A DNA stretch of 64,000 bases from Alteromonadaceae bacterium Bs31. GTDB lineage: Bacteria > Pseudomonadota > Gammaproteobacteria > Pseudomonadales > Cellvibrionaceae. Below the pieces are notes generated by a model that did no database searches, was not told the DNA's origin, and saw only the letters and a program-made list of their open reading frames with translations. The translations under genes were made by a program, and so were the position numbers. Shown here piece after piece: positions 1 to 10,536 of this stretch. Location of the stretch: assembly GCA_900177435.1 (NCBI GenBank), contig FXAI01000002.1, positions 495,033 through 559,032 on the forward strand. Direction: 5' to 3'. Numbering within the stretch: the stretch's first letter is position 1; each line of letters starts with the position of its first letter.

Positions 1-82
1 ATAAGCTTATGCGGGCAGGTACAGCTTTTTTTTTATCAAGAATCGACCGTCAATAGACAGAAACGTAAACAGGAGAGGGAAA

Positions 83-328
83 ATGGATGTCATATTTTTA
101 ACAGGCTTAGTGCTATTTTTGTTTGGGATCGTATGTGCAAAATGGGCCTTAGAGCTTGGCTATTCTCAGATGACTCAAATACTAATATTTATACTGGCTT
201 TGTTTCTTGGCCCGCTGGTACTTTTTGGGCTTTACAATAAATTAATATACAGCAGGAAAATTTCCGGGCTGCCAGGTATCCATTTTTTTGGCGCAAGAAA
301 AGAGACGAATGCTGTGGCTGGTAACTAA
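83..328 (+). CDS. small inner-membrane protein, unknown function
   Basis: I do not recognise a named family. The 81-residue product has two hydrophobic stretches, about residues 3-20 and 31-51, separated by a short polar loop, and ends in a basic hydrophilic tail, so a two-helix membrane protein is likely. An AGGAGAGG ribosome-binding site lies about five bases before the ATG, which supports a real gene. It stands alone in front of the lipoprotein and rsmG. Confidence 0.6.
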   Translation: MDVIFLTGLVLFLFGIVCAKWALELGYSQMTQILIFILALFLGPLVLFGLYNKLIYSRKISGLPGIHFFGARKETNAVAGN

Positions 329-721
329 AAAAAGAAGCACTATTATTCGCGCCTTTTTCGCCGGTTTAAGCTGCAAGTAATATGGCGTGCTCCTTGTTTT
401 GAGTCGCGTCCTGAGCTGAGCGCTGTCTAAAACACGCCAACTACCCAGCTATCCCCTCTGCTGGTCTTAGGTGGCTTAGCATATAGTGCGTGGTGCACTG
501 TGTCTCCCAAGCCCTGGTGATCATAATATCTACTAATTAAATCCACTTTCTCCATACTTGTGAATCAGGCAGACATTCTGTGCACCATGAAATAGCATAA
601 GTGGTTGCGTTCCCTGTGCTGCGCAGTTTACTGTGGCGCTGCCTGCTGTTGTTGCTGCGCTTACGCAAGCAAATCTGTACTGATGACCAATACAATAAAT
701 AAATCCTTGGAGGACCAATCG
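329..721. other. intergenic stretch, nothing recognised
   Basis: No supported gene, RNA or clear terminator is visible here. Open frames in both directions lack ribosome-binding sites and protein-like composition. The last 15 bases hold the GGAGGA site (709-714) of the following lipoprotein. Confidence 0.5.
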
Positions 722-1375
722 ATGAAGCATGTAATTTTACCTTTTACGCTTTTACTCACTGTATTTGCCCTGGCCGGCTGCGATCAAAAACAAAAAACCG
801 AAGAAACGGCGGAGGCGCCGGAAGCCGCTGTTGAGGCTATGGAGCAGGCTGTTTCAGATGCCGCGCCTGCGGAGCAGGAAAAACCCTCAATGGTGTTCAG
901 CCAAACCAAGAGTATGACTGCCAAAGTGGTAGAGGTGGATCAGGAAAGCCGCGTAGTTACTCTCGAAGGTGAGAACGGCAACCTGGTAACCTTTGTTGCC
1001 AGCGAGGATGTTCGCAACCTCGCCCAGGTGGAAGCTGGAGATCTGCTAACCATCGAAGCTGTGGAAAACGTAGTTATCGAGCTGGTGGATGGTGAAGGTA
1101 TGGAAGCCGGCGTAGGTGAAGTTGTCGCCTCTGCCAGAGCAGAAGAGGGCGAGAAGCCGGGTGCTGCCATGATGAGCAAAAGCGTTGAAGTCTTTATGGT
1201 AGAAGAAATTAACCTGGAAAATAATACCTACAAGCTGAAAAATGTTGATGGCATGGTGGAAGAATTTGTTGCCAGAAACCCAGAAAACCTCAAGCTTGGT
1301 AAAGTGGGTGATTCCGTAGTTGTTACCGTAACGGAAGCGCTTGCTATTGCGGTTACAGAGCTGCCACAAGAGTAA
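722..1375 (+). CDS. outer-envelope lipoprotein with duplicated domain
   Basis: The start at 722 is chosen because GGAGGA at 709-714 is correctly spaced and because it begins a lipoprotein signal peptide ending in the lipobox LAGC (Cys at about residue 19). An acidic, Ala/Glu-rich linker follows. Then come two similar segments, about residues 63-124 and 150-213, each opening with Lys-Ser-Met/Val and containing alternating Val-rich beta strands; they look like an internal duplication of a small beta-barrel. The mature protein is 217 residues less the signal and strongly acidic. The function is unknown; a periplasmic binding or structural role is only inference. Confidence 0.75.
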   Translation: MKHVILPFTLLLTVFALAGCDQKQKTEETAEAPEAAVEAMEQAVSDAAPAEQEKPSMVFSQTKSMTAKVVEVDQESRVVTLEGENGNLVTFVASEDVRNLAQVEAGDLLTIEAVENVVIELVDGEGMEAGVGEVVASARAEEGEKPGAAMMSKSVEVFMVEEINLENNTYKLKNVDGMVEEFVARNPENLKLGKVGDSVVVTVTEALAIAVTELPQE

Positions 1376-1435
1376 CTGTCCCCTATTGCCCATCAGCGCC
1401 TGTTGGTGGGCATATTTCTGGTAATTTTAACGTTG

Positions 1436-1441
1436 TATAAT
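1436..1441 (+). promoter_or_regulatory. possible -10 box for rsmG-parAB
   Basis: A perfect TATAAT lies 30 bases before the rsmG GTG start. No convincing -35 box is seen at the usual distance, so this is a tentative promoter. An imperfect GCCCA/TGGGC hairpin at about 1387-1411 could end the preceding gene. Confidence 0.35.
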
Positions 1442-1470
1442 TCGCCGTTTGTTGCAACTGGCGAATACTC

Positions 1471-2112
1471 GTGTCTAAACCCGCACTTTACAAGCAGCTC
1501 TCCTTAGCACGGCAAGTGCTTTCTATTCCCCTTGAAGAACCGCAGCTTGAGCAGCTCTGGAGCTACTTCGAGCTGTTTAGCAAATGGAACAAGACCTATA
1601 ACCTCTCTGCCATTCGTGAGGGCCAGGACATTATTACCAAGCACCTGCTCGACAGCCTGAGCATCGCTCCTTATATAGAAGGTACTCGCTTTATTGACGT
1701 GGGAACTGGCGGTGGTCTGCCCGGTATCCCCCTGGCGATTGCCTTTCCAGAGCGACACTTTACTCTGCTGGACTCCGCAGGCAAGAAAACGCGATTCCTG
1801 TTTCAGGTTAAGCAGGCCCTCAAACTGGATAACGTACAGATTGAAAATCGGCGGGTGGAGAGCTTTGCGCCGCAACCGCTATACGATGGGGTAGTCAGCC
1901 GCGCCTTTGCCTCTCTTAAAGATATGTGTAGCTGCTGCCAGCACTTGATCAAGGAAGATGGAAAATTTTTTGCGATGAAGGGGGTTTTTCCTGATCATGA
2001 GTTGAGCGAACTGGAAAAACACTATATCGTCGATGCCTCACATCAATTACAGGTACCTGGCTTAGAAGGCGAGCGCTGCCTGGTGGTGTTAAGAAGGCAA
2101 AAAACTCAATAA
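1471..2112 (+). CDS. rsmG: 16S rRNA (guanine-527-N7)-methyltransferase RsmG
   Basis: RsmG (GidB) methylates N7 of G527 in the 530 loop of 16S rRNA using S-adenosylmethionine. The 213-residue protein has the family's usual length. It shows the N-terminal YNLSAIR region, the HLLDSL motif, and the SAM-binding glycine loop DVGTGGGLPGIPLAI at about residues 76-90, followed by VSRAFASL. The start is GTG, with a weak ribosome-binding site. The gene precedes parA and parB as in most gammaproteobacteria, but mnmG, its usual upstream partner, is not in this window. Confidence 0.95.
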   Translation: MSKPALYKQLSLARQVLSIPLEEPQLEQLWSYFELFSKWNKTYNLSAIREGQDIITKHLLDSLSIAPYIEGTRFIDVGTGGGLPGIPLAIAFPERHFTLLDSAGKKTRFLFQVKQALKLDNVQIENRRVESFAPQPLYDGVVSRAFASLKDMCSCCQHLIKEDGKFFAMKGVFPDHELSELEKHYIVDASHQLQVPGLEGERCLVVLRRQKTQ

Positions 2113-2135
2113 ATTCAAAAGGTTAATATCGAAAA

Positions 2136-2927
2136 GTGGGCACTATATACGCGATTGCAAACCAGAAAGGCGGGGTTGGCAAGACCACCACTTGTGTGAA
2201 CTTGGCGGCCTCCCTGGCGGCGACCAAGAAGCAGGTACTGTTGGTAGACCTGGATCCACAAGGCAACGCTACCATGGGAAGCGGCGTGGATAAAAATGAC
2301 CTCGAATACTCTATATACGATGTATTGATGGGTCTCACTCGCCCGGAGAACGCCTACTGCACCTCTCCCGACGGTCACTACACGGTATTGCCCGCTAACG
2401 GCGACCTCACTGCAGCTGAGGTGGAAATGCTGCCGCTGGAAAACAAAGAGTATCGCCTTAAAAGCGCCCTCTCGGCGGCTAAAGAGCAGTTTGACTACGT
2501 GTTGATAGACTGCCCTCCCTCGCTCAATATGCTCACCGTAAACGGCCTTACTGCCTGTGACGGAGTGCTTATTCCCATGCAGTGTGAATACTACGCACTG
2601 GAAGGTTTGTCGGCACTGGTCAATACCATAAACACCATCCAAAGTGTGCTCAACCCCAAACTGAAGATAGAGGGCATACTGCGCACCATGTATGACCCTC
2701 GCAACAGTCTCACCGGCGACGTAAGTCAACAACTGCACAGCCATTTTGGCGATAGGCTCTACCGCACCTGCGTGCCGCGCAATGTTCGTTTGGCTGAGGC
2801 GCCAAGTTTCGGAATGCCGGTTATCGCTTATGACAAACAGTCAAAAGGGGCGTTGGCTTATATTGCCCTGGCTGGCGAAATTTTGCGCAGAAATGAAGCC
2901 AGTACGCTGGAACTGGCTACGGCATAA
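2136..2927 (+). CDS. parA: chromosome-partitioning ATPase ParA (Soj)
   Basis: ParA is the nucleoid-binding ATPase that positions ParB-parS complexes and so segregates the replicated origin. The deviant Walker A motif KGGVGKTT is at residues 10-17, the Walker A' aspartate follows in LLVDLDPQGNAT, and Walker B is in YVLIDCPPSL. At 263 residues it has the chromosomal ParA length and no N-terminal HTH, unlike plasmid type Ia proteins. The GTG at 2136 is the first start after an in-frame stop. It lies 23 bases after rsmG and is probably co-transcribed. Confidence 0.95.
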   Translation: MGTIYAIANQKGGVGKTTTCVNLAASLAATKKQVLLVDLDPQGNATMGSGVDKNDLEYSIYDVLMGLTRPENAYCTSPDGHYTVLPANGDLTAAEVEMLPLENKEYRLKSALSAAKEQFDYVLIDCPPSLNMLTVNGLTACDGVLIPMQCEYYALEGLSALVNTINTIQSVLNPKLKIEGILRTMYDPRNSLTGDVSQQLHSHFGDRLYRTCVPRNVRLAEAPSFGMPVIAYDKQSKGALAYIALAGEILRRNEASTLELATA

Positions 2928-3122
2928 GCTGAATGCCTCGGCCAATACCGTAAGCGAGAGGATTTACGCAAGGCCGCCAGATGATATGGCCGATGAATAA
3001 GTCCATCATAATGATCTGATTATTTGGCCAGTTAATAGTAAGCAATCAATTCTCACATGTTTATTCCCCCTGCTGTGCCGATATAATGGCCAGCAATTTG
3101 TCCATTCCATTAGGTATGTAGC

Positions 3123-4043
3123 ATGGTAAAACGAAAAGGACTGGGCCGCGGCCTGGATGCCTTACTGGGCGGCACGCCCGGCAGCACGCCGGCTGAAGCA
3201 ATAAAAGCCGCCACTGAAGTGGCTGCTGAAATCACCTCTGCAGACACCAGCAAAGACGGCATGCTAAAAGACTTGCCAGTAGAGCTGTTGCAGCGGGGCA
3301 AGTATCAGCCGCGCAGAGATATGCACCCGGAGGCACTGGAAGAACTCGCTGAATCCATAAAAGCCCAAGGTGTCATGCAGCCCATTGTGGTGCGCCCCAT
3401 TGGCGAAGGCCGGTATGAGATTATTGCCGGTGAACGCCGCTGGCGAGCCACCCAGCAGGCGGGCCTGGACACCATTCCTTCGGTTATCCGGGATGTGCCC
3501 GATGAAACGGCAATCGCGCTGGCCTTGATTGAAAATATCCAGCGAGAGGATTTAAACCCTATCGAAGAGGCCATGGCGCTCAAGCGTTTTCAGGACGAGT
3601 TCGAGCTTACCCAGCAGGAAGTCGCCGACGCCGTTGGTAAAAGCCGTACGGCCATAACCAACCTGATGCGCCTGCTTAATCTCAGTGGAGAGGTTAGAAC
3701 CTTGTTGGAGCACGGCGATTTGGAAATGGGCCATGCCCGCTGCTTGTTAAGTTTGGATGAGGGTGCACAAATACGCGTTGCCCGCCAGATCGTTGCCAAA
3801 GGTATGACTGTTCGGCAGGCTGAAGCGCTCGCCCGCAAAACTCAGCAGGAAGAAAACGAGACGGGCTCAGAAAAAGAAAACTCCGATCACGATATAAAAA
3901 AGCTGGAAGAAGGCCTGGGCGAAAAAGTGGGGGTGCCGGTAATGGTTCAACACTCGGCCAAAGGCAAAGGCAAGCTGATATTAAAATACAACAGTTTGGA
4001 TGAGCTGGACGGCATATTGGCGCATTTGGGCTATGAGCACTGA
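3123..4043 (+). CDS. parB: chromosome-partitioning protein ParB (Spo0J)
   Basis: ParB binds parS centromere sites, spreads as a CTP-dependent clamp and is the cargo of ParA. The 306-residue protein starts with the family's KRKGLGRGLDALLGG segment, which contacts ParA. It then has the ParB/Srx CTPase domain with GERRWRA (about residues 102-108) and the ENIQREDLNPIEEA box (137-150), the helix-turn-helix TQQEVADAVGKSRTAITNLM (157-176), and a C-terminal dimerisation part. A 195-base gap separates it from parA. No parS-like palindrome was found nearby. Confidence 0.95.
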   Translation: MVKRKGLGRGLDALLGGTPGSTPAEAIKAATEVAAEITSADTSKDGMLKDLPVELLQRGKYQPRRDMHPEALEELAESIKAQGVMQPIVVRPIGEGRYEIIAGERRWRATQQAGLDTIPSVIRDVPDETAIALALIENIQREDLNPIEEAMALKRFQDEFELTQQEVADAVGKSRTAITNLMRLLNLSGEVRTLLEHGDLEMGHARCLLSLDEGAQIRVARQIVAKGMTVRQAEALARKTQQEENETGSEKENSDHDIKKLEEGLGEKVGVPVMVQHSAKGKGKLILKYNSLDELDGILAHLGYEH

Positions 4044-4137
4044 AACTATTCAGTGAATATCTGTAGATGAAAGCGGCGTTTTATTGAATAGAAATAAACT
4101 GCCGTGCAAAAGCGTTTATTTTTGAGGATTGATTGTC

Positions 4138-4734
4138 GTGAAAATATACGGAGATAAGCGCTCTGGCAATTGCTACAAAATAGAACTTTGCAGCCGTTTA
4201 CTGGGTATTGACTACCAGTTTATGGCTATTGATATACTGCAAGGCGAGACACAAAGGCCCGAATTTCTCGCCTTAAATCCCAACGGAAAAATTCCTGTAG
4301 TGGAGCTTGATGATGGCCGCGTGCTTTGGGAGTCCAACGCCATTATTAATTATCTTGCGCTGGGCAGTGCTTTGCTTCCCCGTGATCCCTACCAGCTGGC
4401 TCAGGTGCAGCAGTGGCAGTTTTTCGAGCAGTACAGCCACGAACCCTATATCGCTGTACGCCGCTTTATCCAAAAATACCAAGGGATGCCAGCATCGCGT
4501 TTAGATGAATATCACGCGAAAAAAAGTGGTGGAGATAAAGCGCTGGCGATAATGGAGCAACAATTCAACAAGTCCTTATTTTTATTGGGCGACACTGTTA
4601 CAACGGCGGACTTGTCTCTTTTCGCTTACACCCATATTGCAGAGGAGGGAGGCTTTGAGTTGAGGCTTTATCCTGGTGTTCAAGCGTGGCTTGCCAGAAT
4701 TCAGGCCTTACCAAACTATTACGCTATGAGTTAG
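4138..4734 (+). CDS. glutathione S-transferase family protein
   Basis: A 198-residue GST-fold protein. The N-terminal thioredoxin-like domain carries NPNGKIPVVELDDG (the cis-proline glutathione-binding strand) followed by WESNAIINYL, where the acidic-Ser pair normally binds the gamma-glutamyl group. The all-helical C-terminal domain follows, with TTADLSLFAY near its end. The start is taken at GTG 4138, nine bases after an AGGA motif, rather than at an upstream TTG that overlaps that motif. The substrate is unknown. It is the last plus-strand gene before a convergent block. Confidence 0.88.
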   Translation: MKIYGDKRSGNCYKIELCSRLLGIDYQFMAIDILQGETQRPEFLALNPNGKIPVVELDDGRVLWESNAIINYLALGSALLPRDPYQLAQVQQWQFFEQYSHEPYIAVRRFIQKYQGMPASRLDEYHAKKSGGDKALAIMEQQFNKSLFLLGDTVTTADLSLFAYTHIAEEGGFELRLYPGVQAWLARIQALPNYYAMS

Positions 4735-4737
4735 CAG

Positions 4738-4756
4738 AGCCCGGAAAACCCGGGCT
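4738..4756. terminator. hairpin between convergent genes
   Basis: AGCCCGG and CCGGGCT form a seven-base stem with a five-base AAAAC loop just after the GST stop codon. The U-run is poor on both strands, so its strength as a terminator is uncertain. Confidence 0.4.
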
Positions 4757-4797
4757 GCATTCCATTTACCCGTCCATATTGCGCGGCAAGAATCCGC

Positions 4798-6069
4798 TTA
4801 GGCCTTGTCTAGTGCCTGGCGAACATCGGCAATAATATCGTCGATATGTTCAATGCCCACCGAAATTCTCACCAGATCCGGGCTTACGCCTGCAGCGGCT
4901 AGTTCTGTTTCATTCAGTTGGCGATGGGTGGTGGACGCGGGATGACAGGCCAGTGATTTTGCATCGCCAATATTAACCAGCCGCAAAATCATTTGCAGTG
5001 CATCAATGAACTTACCGCCCGCTTCAATACCACCGCGAATTCCAAAGCTCAAAATTCCTGAAGCCTTTCCTCCGGTAATTTTTTTACAGTTTTCGTAATA
5101 GGGGCTCTCACTTAAAGCGGCGTAATTAACCCATTCTACTTTTTCATGCTTTGTTAAATACTGGGCGAGTTTTTGTGCGTTATCGCAATGTCGTTCCATT
5201 CGTAAGCTTAGCGTTTCCAGGCCCTGTAGTATCAAGAAGGCGTTCATCGGCGAAATAGCTGCACCGGTATTTCTTAGCGGTACTACGCGGCAGCGACCGA
5301 TGTAGGCCGCTTCGCCTAAGGCTTCGGTATAAACAACACCGTGATAGGAAGGGTCCGGCTCATTCAGTACGGCGAAGCGCTCTTTGTTTGCTGCCCAGTC
5401 GAATTTGCCGGAGTCCACAATTATTCCACCAATGGATGTGCCGTGCCCGCCGATATATTTTGTTAACGAGTGAACCACGATATCCGCACCGAGCTCGAAA
5501 GGGCGACATAAAAAAGGCGTTGCCACGGTGTTATCCACAATTAAGGGTACGCCGTGTTTGTGCGCAATTTCTGCTAAACGCTGAAGGTCCACCACATTGC
5601 CCGCCGGGTTACCAATGGACTCGCAAAAAACGGCTTTTGTTTTTTCATCGATAGCTTTATCAAAAGCCTCGAAATCGTCGTGTGAAATCATGCGCGCTTC
5701 GATGCCTTGCTTGGGCAAGGTGTGAGCGAACAGGTTGTAGGTGCCGCCGTAGAGTTGGCTGGTGCTGACAATATTGTCTCCCACTTCGCACAGGCACTGA
5801 AGTGAATATGTAATTGCCGCCATGCCGGAAGCCAATGCCAGCGCACCAATGCCACCCTCCATTGCCGCCACTCTCTGCTCCAATACGGCCGTAGTGGGGT
5901 TCATGATTCTTGTGTAAATATTGCCTTGAACCTTCAGGTCGAATAAGTCGGCGCCGTGTTGTGTGTCATCAAATGTGTAGGAGGTTGTTTGGTAAATGGG
6001 CACTGCTGCTGCTTTGGTGCTTTGTTCAGACTGATAGCCTTCATGTAGAGCTATGGATTCCAGTTTCAT
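4798..6069 (-). CDS. metY: O-acetylhomoserine sulfhydrylase-like PLP enzyme (MetY)
   Basis: This is a Cys/Met metabolism PLP-dependent enzyme. The 423-residue length and the long insertions fit O-acetyl-L-homoserine sulfhydrylase, which makes homocysteine from O-acetylhomoserine and sulfide, better than the ~390-residue MetB/MetC proteins. The PLP-binding lysine is in SLTKYIGGHG (Lys about 204), and the cofactor-binding YTRIMNPT and SGMAAI segments are present. The gene has its own promoter region and converges on the GST. A cystathionine-synthase or lyase side activity cannot be excluded by sequence alone. Confidence 0.87.
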   Translation of the reverse strand: MKLESIALHEGYQSEQSTKAAAVPIYQTTSYTFDDTQHGADLFDLKVQGNIYTRIMNPTTAVLEQRVAAMEGGIGALALASGMAAITYSLQCLCEVGDNIVSTSQLYGGTYNLFAHTLPKQGIEARMISHDDFEAFDKAIDEKTKAVFCESIGNPAGNVVDLQRLAEIAHKHGVPLIVDNTVATPFLCRPFELGADIVVHSLTKYIGGHGTSIGGIIVDSGKFDWAANKERFAVLNEPDPSYHGVVYTEALGEAAYIGRCRVVPLRNTGAAISPMNAFLILQGLETLSLRMERHCDNAQKLAQYLTKHEKVEWVNYAALSESPYYENCKKITGGKASGILSFGIRGGIEAGGKFIDALQMILRLVNIGDAKSLACHPASTTHRQLNETELAAAGVSPDLVRISVGIEHIDDIIADVRQALDKA

Positions 6070-6212
6070 AGTTTTTCTCTTTATTTTATTAACAGGTTAG
6101 CTGCTTCAATACGACGAGATCGCATTCAGGGTTCAAGCCTAGAGTAACTTATTGAGCGGGAATTTGATTCCAGTTAATAGCTTAACTGGTTTGAGGGGAA
6201 TGAAATGGCGAC

Positions 6213-7208
6213 TTATAGGGCGTGTTCTAAAGAGTCCCATGCGTGGTTAAAGCTATCTTCAAACTGTCCGTCGCCATCGGCATCTATTGCAATGTTCACT
6301 TGCTCGGCAGAGATAGCGCTAACGCGAATTTTGCTGCCTGCTGCACCGCTTATTTCCATCTCGCCGCTGGAGGGATATTCACCCAAAAAGCCTTCAAATA
6401 ATTTACTGGTAATAAAGGAGACTTCGCCACCCAAGTTTTGGTCGGTAATTTTGCCTGAGGATTCGCTGGTATAGGTGCTAGTGTCTTTATATTCAATATC
6501 GGTGGAGTAGAGGGTTTCCAGTACGAGGTTCTGGGAGCCGCCCATATTGATGCGACTGCTGCTAATTTCGATGGTGGTCGATTCTTCGGTGCTCACCTGG
6601 GTAACACTGATATCGCCATTGATGTTTACGCGGAAGCCGTTGTTGTCGGCCGCTTGTAAATCTTCAAATTCAATGTCGGCGGTGTATGAAAAGGTGCTAC
6701 TGGCGAAAATTTTGCCCTCGATATAGGAAAAAATGAGAGTTACTTCTCCGTGCAGGCTGTTCTGCATGCTATCGACACAGTTGTTGAACTGGCTGGTAAC
6801 GTAATCACCCGGAGCGAAGCCTGTTTCGGGGTTGGCCATTTGCGGGATGATGGAAACAAAGCCAGAGCCGTGGCAGGCAAAGGTTTGCTCGAAACCTGCA
6901 ACACTGGCTGGCGCGACAGATGTGACGGTTTTTGTCGCGATACCAGAAAGGTTTACGGTTTTGCTTAAACTGCTCGGTGAGTTCAGGTTAACTGCGAAGC
7001 TACTGCTACCGGCCTCCATGATGGAAGAGCGCGCCCCGAAAGTGGCTGCAGCGACGTCCAGAGCATTGAGTGAGCTGAGGGCGATCTTTTCTTCCTCAGT
7101 TTGCAGTGAGCCCGCTGAGGCTTGATTGTTGTTCTGCACAGACGAATCTTCCCCGCCGCCGCAGGCGACCAGGCTTAAGATTGCTATTGTCAGTAGTAGA
7201 ACTTTCAT
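6213..7208 (-). CDS. secreted lipoprotein, unknown function
   Basis: The start at 7208 is preferred over a longer frame because a GAGG site precedes it and it gives a clean lipoprotein signal with lipobox LVAC followed by GGG. The remaining ~310 residues are Ser/Thr- and Gly-rich and beta-strand-like. Near the C-terminus, DADGDGQFED resembles a calcium-binding loop. I recognise no named domain. It is divergent from the atp operon across a 466-base gap that contains the atp promoter. Confidence 0.7.
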   Translation of the reverse strand: MKVLLLTIAILSLVACGGGEDSSVQNNNQASAGSLQTEEEKIALSSLNALDVAAATFGARSSIMEAGSSSFAVNLNSPSSLSKTVNLSGIATKTVTSVAPASVAGFEQTFACHGSGFVSIIPQMANPETGFAPGDYVTSQFNNCVDSMQNSLHGEVTLIFSYIEGKIFASSTFSYTADIEFEDLQAADNNGFRVNINGDISVTQVSTEESTTIEISSSRINMGGSQNLVLETLYSTDIEYKDTSTYTSESSGKITDQNLGGEVSFITSKLFEGFLGEYPSSGEMEISGAAGSKIRVSAISAEQVNIAIDADGDGQFEDSFNHAWDSLEHAL

Positions 7209-7396
7209 TTGTACCTCAAAATTGCGGTAAATCTCGCAGGAACTGAGCAGTATAACAACTATAGGGGGCAGCTCAAACGCATTACTATAGCGATTCAAGC
7301 CATTAATAATACCGTTTTATTCACAGATTGCCTAAATAGTACGCAGCCTAATGGGGGTTCTTGGTCATATTGGCCATATTGCAGGTCGACTTTTGG

Positions 7397-7425
7397 TTGA
7401 TCAAGCCACATCAACTCCCTATAAT
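7397..7425 (+). promoter_or_regulatory. sigma-70 promoter of the atp operon; leader follows
   Basis: TTGATC at 7397-7402 and TATAAT at 7420-7425 are separated by exactly 17 bases. Transcription would start near 7432, leaving a leader of about 240 bases before atpI. No convincing small gene or riboswitch is seen in the leader. Frames that run through it into atpI lack ribosome-binding sites. The stretch 7209-7396 holds only the lipoprotein's upstream region. Confidence 0.55.
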
Positions 7426-7674
7426 CCCCTTCGCCCATTTTTGCTGTCTGTTCGGCGCTGGGTACTGGTGTAAAGAAAGCGAACTGCCATTGAGGTGGTT
7501 CAAGCGGCCGATAATCTCAGGTTTGTGCTCAACCGACTTCACCTTCTGGTTTTTTTAGATAACGCAGTCCATCAGGGTTGTGGGACCTTACAGGGGTCTA
7601 AAATGACCGTTAGCGTTGTGCGTGTAGGCGCTTGTGCAAGAGGTATCGTGAGCTGCATGATGAAGGGGCTAGCA

Positions 7675-8061
7675 ATGAAATCTCCGGCTCTCGCAAGCCT
7701 GTTGATACAGTTGGCCATTGTGCTGCCTGTGTGTTTGTTGCTGGCTACGCTGAATCGCGTATATGCCTATTCTTTGGGTTTGGGTACATTGGTGTTTATC
7801 CTGCCCAATACTTACTTTACCCTGTACGCATTTCGTTATCGCGGCGCGCGATCAGCACTGTGGATTGCAAAATCCTTTAATTGGGGAGAATCTGGAAAAT
7901 TCGCATTGGTTGTTGTTGGTTTTGTGTTGGTGTTCCGCTTTGTGTCGCCCCTCAATGTCAGCCTTTTATTTGCGGGTTTCTGTAGTATGGTAGTTTTGCA
8001 ATGGTGGCTGGCTGTATATCTTCAGCACCGTTGGCTAAAACACGTTTCACCACCACAATAA
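7675..8061 (+). CDS. atpI: ATP synthase subunit I (AtpI)
   Basis: AtpI is a small membrane protein encoded first in atp operons and helps c-ring assembly and Mg2+ supply; it is not part of the final enzyme. The 128-residue product has four predicted membrane helices. The start at 7675 is chosen because AAGGGG at 7663-7668 is well placed and the length matches the family; the frame stays open upstream to 7495 without a good ribosome-binding site. It is 24 bases from atpB. Confidence 0.82.
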   Translation: MKSPALASLLIQLAIVLPVCLLLATLNRVYAYSLGLGTLVFILPNTYFTLYAFRYRGARSALWIAKSFNWGESGKFALVVVGFVLVFRFVSPLNVSLLFAGFCSMVVLQWWLAVYLQHRWLKHVSPPQ

Positions 8062-8073
8062 CGTATCACTTAA

Positions 8074-9033
<960 letters not shown>

Positions 9034-9083
9034 CTTTTAATTAATTTTAATTTAATGCATTTTCTACTTTTAGCTAGGAGTAA

Positions 9084-9332
<249 letters not shown>

Positions 9333-9380
9333 TCTTCAAAACACCCATTATTGTTCGAAAATCGTTAACGAGGTGTTGGA

Positions 9381-9851
9381 GTGAATATTAATTTAACACT
9401 CATTGGTCAATCGCTGACTTTTTTGGTGTTCATTGCATTTTGCATGAAGTACGTTTGGCCCGCTCTGTTCGGTATGATGGAGCAGCGCGAAAAACGTATT
9501 GCCGAAGGGTTACAAGCAGCTGACCGAGCAGACAAAGACTTAGAGCTAGCTCAGCAAAAAGCGACCAATCAATTGAAAGAAGCCAAACAACAGGCTGCTG
9601 CAATTATTGATCAGGCGAACAAGCGCTCTAGTCAAATTATTGATGAAGCGAAAGAACAGGCTCGCGCTGAAGGCGAACGTATTCGAGCGGCTGCCCACGC
9701 AGAAGTAGAGCACGAATTCAGCCAGGCGCGTGAAGCGTTGCGCGGTAAAGTTGCTACTCTTGCGGTTGCGGGCGCAGAGAAGATCCTTGGCGCCAGTGTT
9801 GATGCGAAAGCGCATACAGCAATGCTGGAAAAACTTGCAGCGGATCTTTAA
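9381..9851 (+). CDS. atpF: F1Fo ATP synthase subunit b
   Basis: Subunit b is the peripheral stalk that holds F1 against rotation. Its 156 residues match the E. coli length. One N-terminal membrane helix (about residues 7-27) is followed by a long charged Ala/Glu/Lys/Arg-rich amphipathic helix expected to form the right-handed coiled coil of the b dimer. It starts with GTG after a GAGGTGTTGGA ribosome-binding region and is 12 bases from atpH. Confidence 0.95.
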   Translation: MNINLTLIGQSLTFLVFIAFCMKYVWPALFGMMEQREKRIAEGLQAADRADKDLELAQQKATNQLKEAKQQAAAIIDQANKRSSQIIDEAKEQARAEGERIRAAAHAEVEHEFSQAREALRGKVATLAVAGAEKILGASVDAKAHTAMLEKLAADL

Positions 9852-9863
9852 AGAGAGGGCCTT

Positions 9864-10406
9864 ATGGCAGAATTAGTTACTCTCGCGCGACCTTATGCCC
9901 GCGCTGTTTTTGGGTATGCTCGTGCAGCCGGTGCGCTCTCTGAGTGGTTGGTGTCGTTAAAAGAATCGGCAGCAGTTACTCGGGATGCAAAGGTTGCTGC
10001 GTTGCTGCATTCCCCGACAATAACTACCGACGGTAAAGCGCAAGCATTTATTGATATTTGTGGTGGTGATGAAAGCGTGGGAAAACCCTTGGCGAATTTT
10101 TTCCATATTTTGGCAGAAAACAATCGCTTAGCGCTGCTTCCTCAGATTGCGGAACTTTATGAGCTTTACAAAGCGAACGAAGAAAAAACCGTTGATGTTG
10201 AAGTGCTTTCGGCGTTCGATATACCCGAAGACTTGGAAAGCAAGCTCGCAATTACCTTGAAAGAAACGTTAAAACGCGATGTAACCTTGAACACCTTGGT
10301 TGATGCGAGCTTGATTGGCGGTGCCATAGTTAGAGCTGGCGACACCGTGATTGACGGTTCGGTACGTGGGCGTTTAACAAAGCTTGCTGAAGCAATGAAC
10401 GGTTAA
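9864..10406 (+). CDS. atpH: F1Fo ATP synthase subunit delta
   Basis: Subunit delta caps the F1 crown and binds the b stalk. The 180-residue protein starts with LARPYARAVFGYA, typical of the family's N-terminal helical domain, and ends with the conserved VIDGSVRGRLTKLAEAM segment. GAGAGGG lies just upstream. A 130-base gap follows before atpA, longer than elsewhere in the operon; nothing clear is seen in it. Confidence 0.95.
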   Translation: MAELVTLARPYARAVFGYARAAGALSEWLVSLKESAAVTRDAKVAALLHSPTITTDGKAQAFIDICGGDESVGKPLANFFHILAENNRLALLPQIAELYELYKANEEKTVDVEVLSAFDIPEDLESKLAITLKETLKRDVTLNTLVDASLIGGAIVRAGDTVIDGSVRGRLTKLAEAMNG

Positions 10407-10536
10407 TTATTTAATGGGCTCGTGCAGTTGCGTTTGTGTTTCAAAGAATCACTGCAAAATGCGCTCTCGATGCTTTTAGTGTTTTGTGTAAACACGTAAT
10501 TGTACAGAACTCGATTAAAAACTCAGGAATTACAGT

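Noticed and set aside
7495..7674. Longer start for atpI
   Set aside because: The extra 60 residues are not seen in the family and the GTG at 7495 has no ribosome-binding site at a usable distance.
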